Below are positions 63,587 through 64,000 of a stretch of DNA of 64,000 nt, piece after piece. Within the stretch, counting starts at the first letter, position 1. Each line of letters opens with the position of its first letter. The position numbers and the translations under genes are program-made. The notes under the pieces are model-generated. The model made no database searches. It worked only from the letters and a program-made list of their open reading frames with translations, and had not been told where the DNA came from. The stretch lies in contig NZ_FTPQ01000001.1 of assembly GCF_900156435.1 (NCBI RefSeq), forward strand, positions 248,001 to 312,000, in the 5' to 3' direction. The DNA is from Microbacterium sp. RU1D (GTDB lineage Bacteria; Actinomycetota; Actinomycetes; Actinomycetales; Microbacteriaceae).

Positions 63587-63997
63587 TCAGTCGTCGAGGA
63601 CCGCGGCGACCGCCTCGAGCTCGACGAGTTGATCGTCGTAGCCCAGCACGGTGACGCCCATCAGCGTGCTCGGCACGTCGTGCGAACCGAACGCGTCGCG
63701 GACGACCTCCCACGCCGCCACGAGGTCGGCCTGTCGAGCGGATGTCACGAGCACGCGCGTGCTGATCACGTCGGTGAGCTGCGCCCCGGCGTCGGCGAGC
63801 GCCGTCCTCAGGTTCGCGACGCATCGCGCCGCCTGCGCGCGGACATCGCCGACACCGACCGTCGCCCCTTCCGCATCGAGCGGGCAGGAACCGGCCAGGA
63901 AGATGAGACGGGCCTCGGCGGGAGCGGTCGCCGCGTACGCGTATTCGGCGACGCCCGACAGGGACGCCGAACGGATGAGGGTGACGGCCTTCGGCAT
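63587..63997 (-). CDS. RidA family protein
   Basis: A 136-residue YjgF/YER057c/UK114 protein. YAYAATAPAEARLIFLAGSC starts the fold, LDAEGATVGVGDVRAQAARC and VANLRTALADAGAQLTDVIS follow, and RVLVTSARQADLVAAWEVVR precedes FGSHDVPSTLMGVTVLGYDD with the family's Glu-x-x-Ala-Val end. In place of the catalytic Arg-105 region of RidA the protein has VPSTLMGV, so deaminase activity on 2-aminoacrylate is uncertain. The ATG is four bases from the right edge, so the upstream region is not visible. Confidence 0.87.
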   Translation of the reverse strand: MPKAVTLIRSASLSGVAEYAYAATAPAEARLIFLAGSCPLDAEGATVGVGDVRAQAARCVANLRTALADAGAQLTDVISTRVLVTSARQADLVAAWEVVRDAFGSHDVPSTLMGVTVLGYDDQLVELEAVAAVLDD

Positions 63998-64000
63998 CCC

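Overview
The window is a GC-rich (by eye about 70 %) actinobacterial chromosome segment, most likely from Microbacterium or a close relative in the Microbacteriaceae. Supporting signs are strong GC-ending codon use, a DUF222/HNH endonuclease, a coproporphyrin-type heme pathway with HemQ, an F420 gene cluster, DUF7882 remnants, and many genes that begin at or within a few bases of the predicted transcript start. No rRNA, tRNA, CRISPR array, complete insertion sequence or replication origin was recognised.

Layout. 1-5 kb: tail of an HNH endonuclease, a long C/G-asymmetric pentamer repeat, an SDR gene, and a TPP riboswitch driving thiM-thiE-thiD/tenA. 5-12.7 kb: DUF5302, a J-domain/NERD protein, an LssY-like membrane pair, a 3-hydroxyisobutyryl-CoA hydrolase, an ABC exporter pair and a TauE-type permease. 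12.8-19.6 kb: an F420 cluster of FO synthase (fbiC), a Baeyer-Villiger-type monooxygenase, F420-dependent glucose-6-phosphate dehydrogenase, cofC, and convergent cofD. The CofH half of this FbiC has lost its radical-SAM cysteines. 19.8-31.1 kb: heme synthesis in two blocks, hemQ-hemC-hemD-hemB-hemL and hemE-hemY, with hemA divergent from hemE. A DUF4239 gene and a small membrane-protein operon lie between the blocks, and no ferrochelatase gene is present. 31-37 kb: a HhH-GPD DNA glycosylase and a 1577-residue polytopic membrane protein.

37.2-46.3 kb looks like acquired or heavily rearranged DNA. GC is lower, the genome-wide heptamer GGATGCC is scarce, four decayed gene remnants are present (two DUF7882, one PhzF, one aldo/keto reductase), and four copies of an island-specific palindrome occur. 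Its intact core is two MarR-controlled redox units: a flavin monooxygenase divergent from marR-doxX-NAD(P)H-binding protein-luciferase-like monooxygenase, and a second marR divergent from a quinone-oxidoreductase-like gene. Both intergenic regions carry visible operators.

46.3-64 kb returns to core-like content: glyS, menC with associated genes, SDR, GNAT, an MFS permease, a TetR/alcohol-dehydrogenase pair with twin operators, purU, an FHA protein, an ArsR-MFS pair, a beta-lactamase-fold protein without the catalytic Ser-x-x-Lys, an M13 peptidase, a MATE exporter and a RidA protein.

Three features recur across the window. A TANNNT -10 box often sits exactly 6-7 bases before an ATG or GTG, indicating leaderless transcripts. 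GGATGCC/GGCATCC is over-represented. Four long intergenic palindromes share one architecture, and two of them are near-identical in sequence. Coordinates of genes were checked for reading frame; coordinates of short repeats may be off by a base or two.
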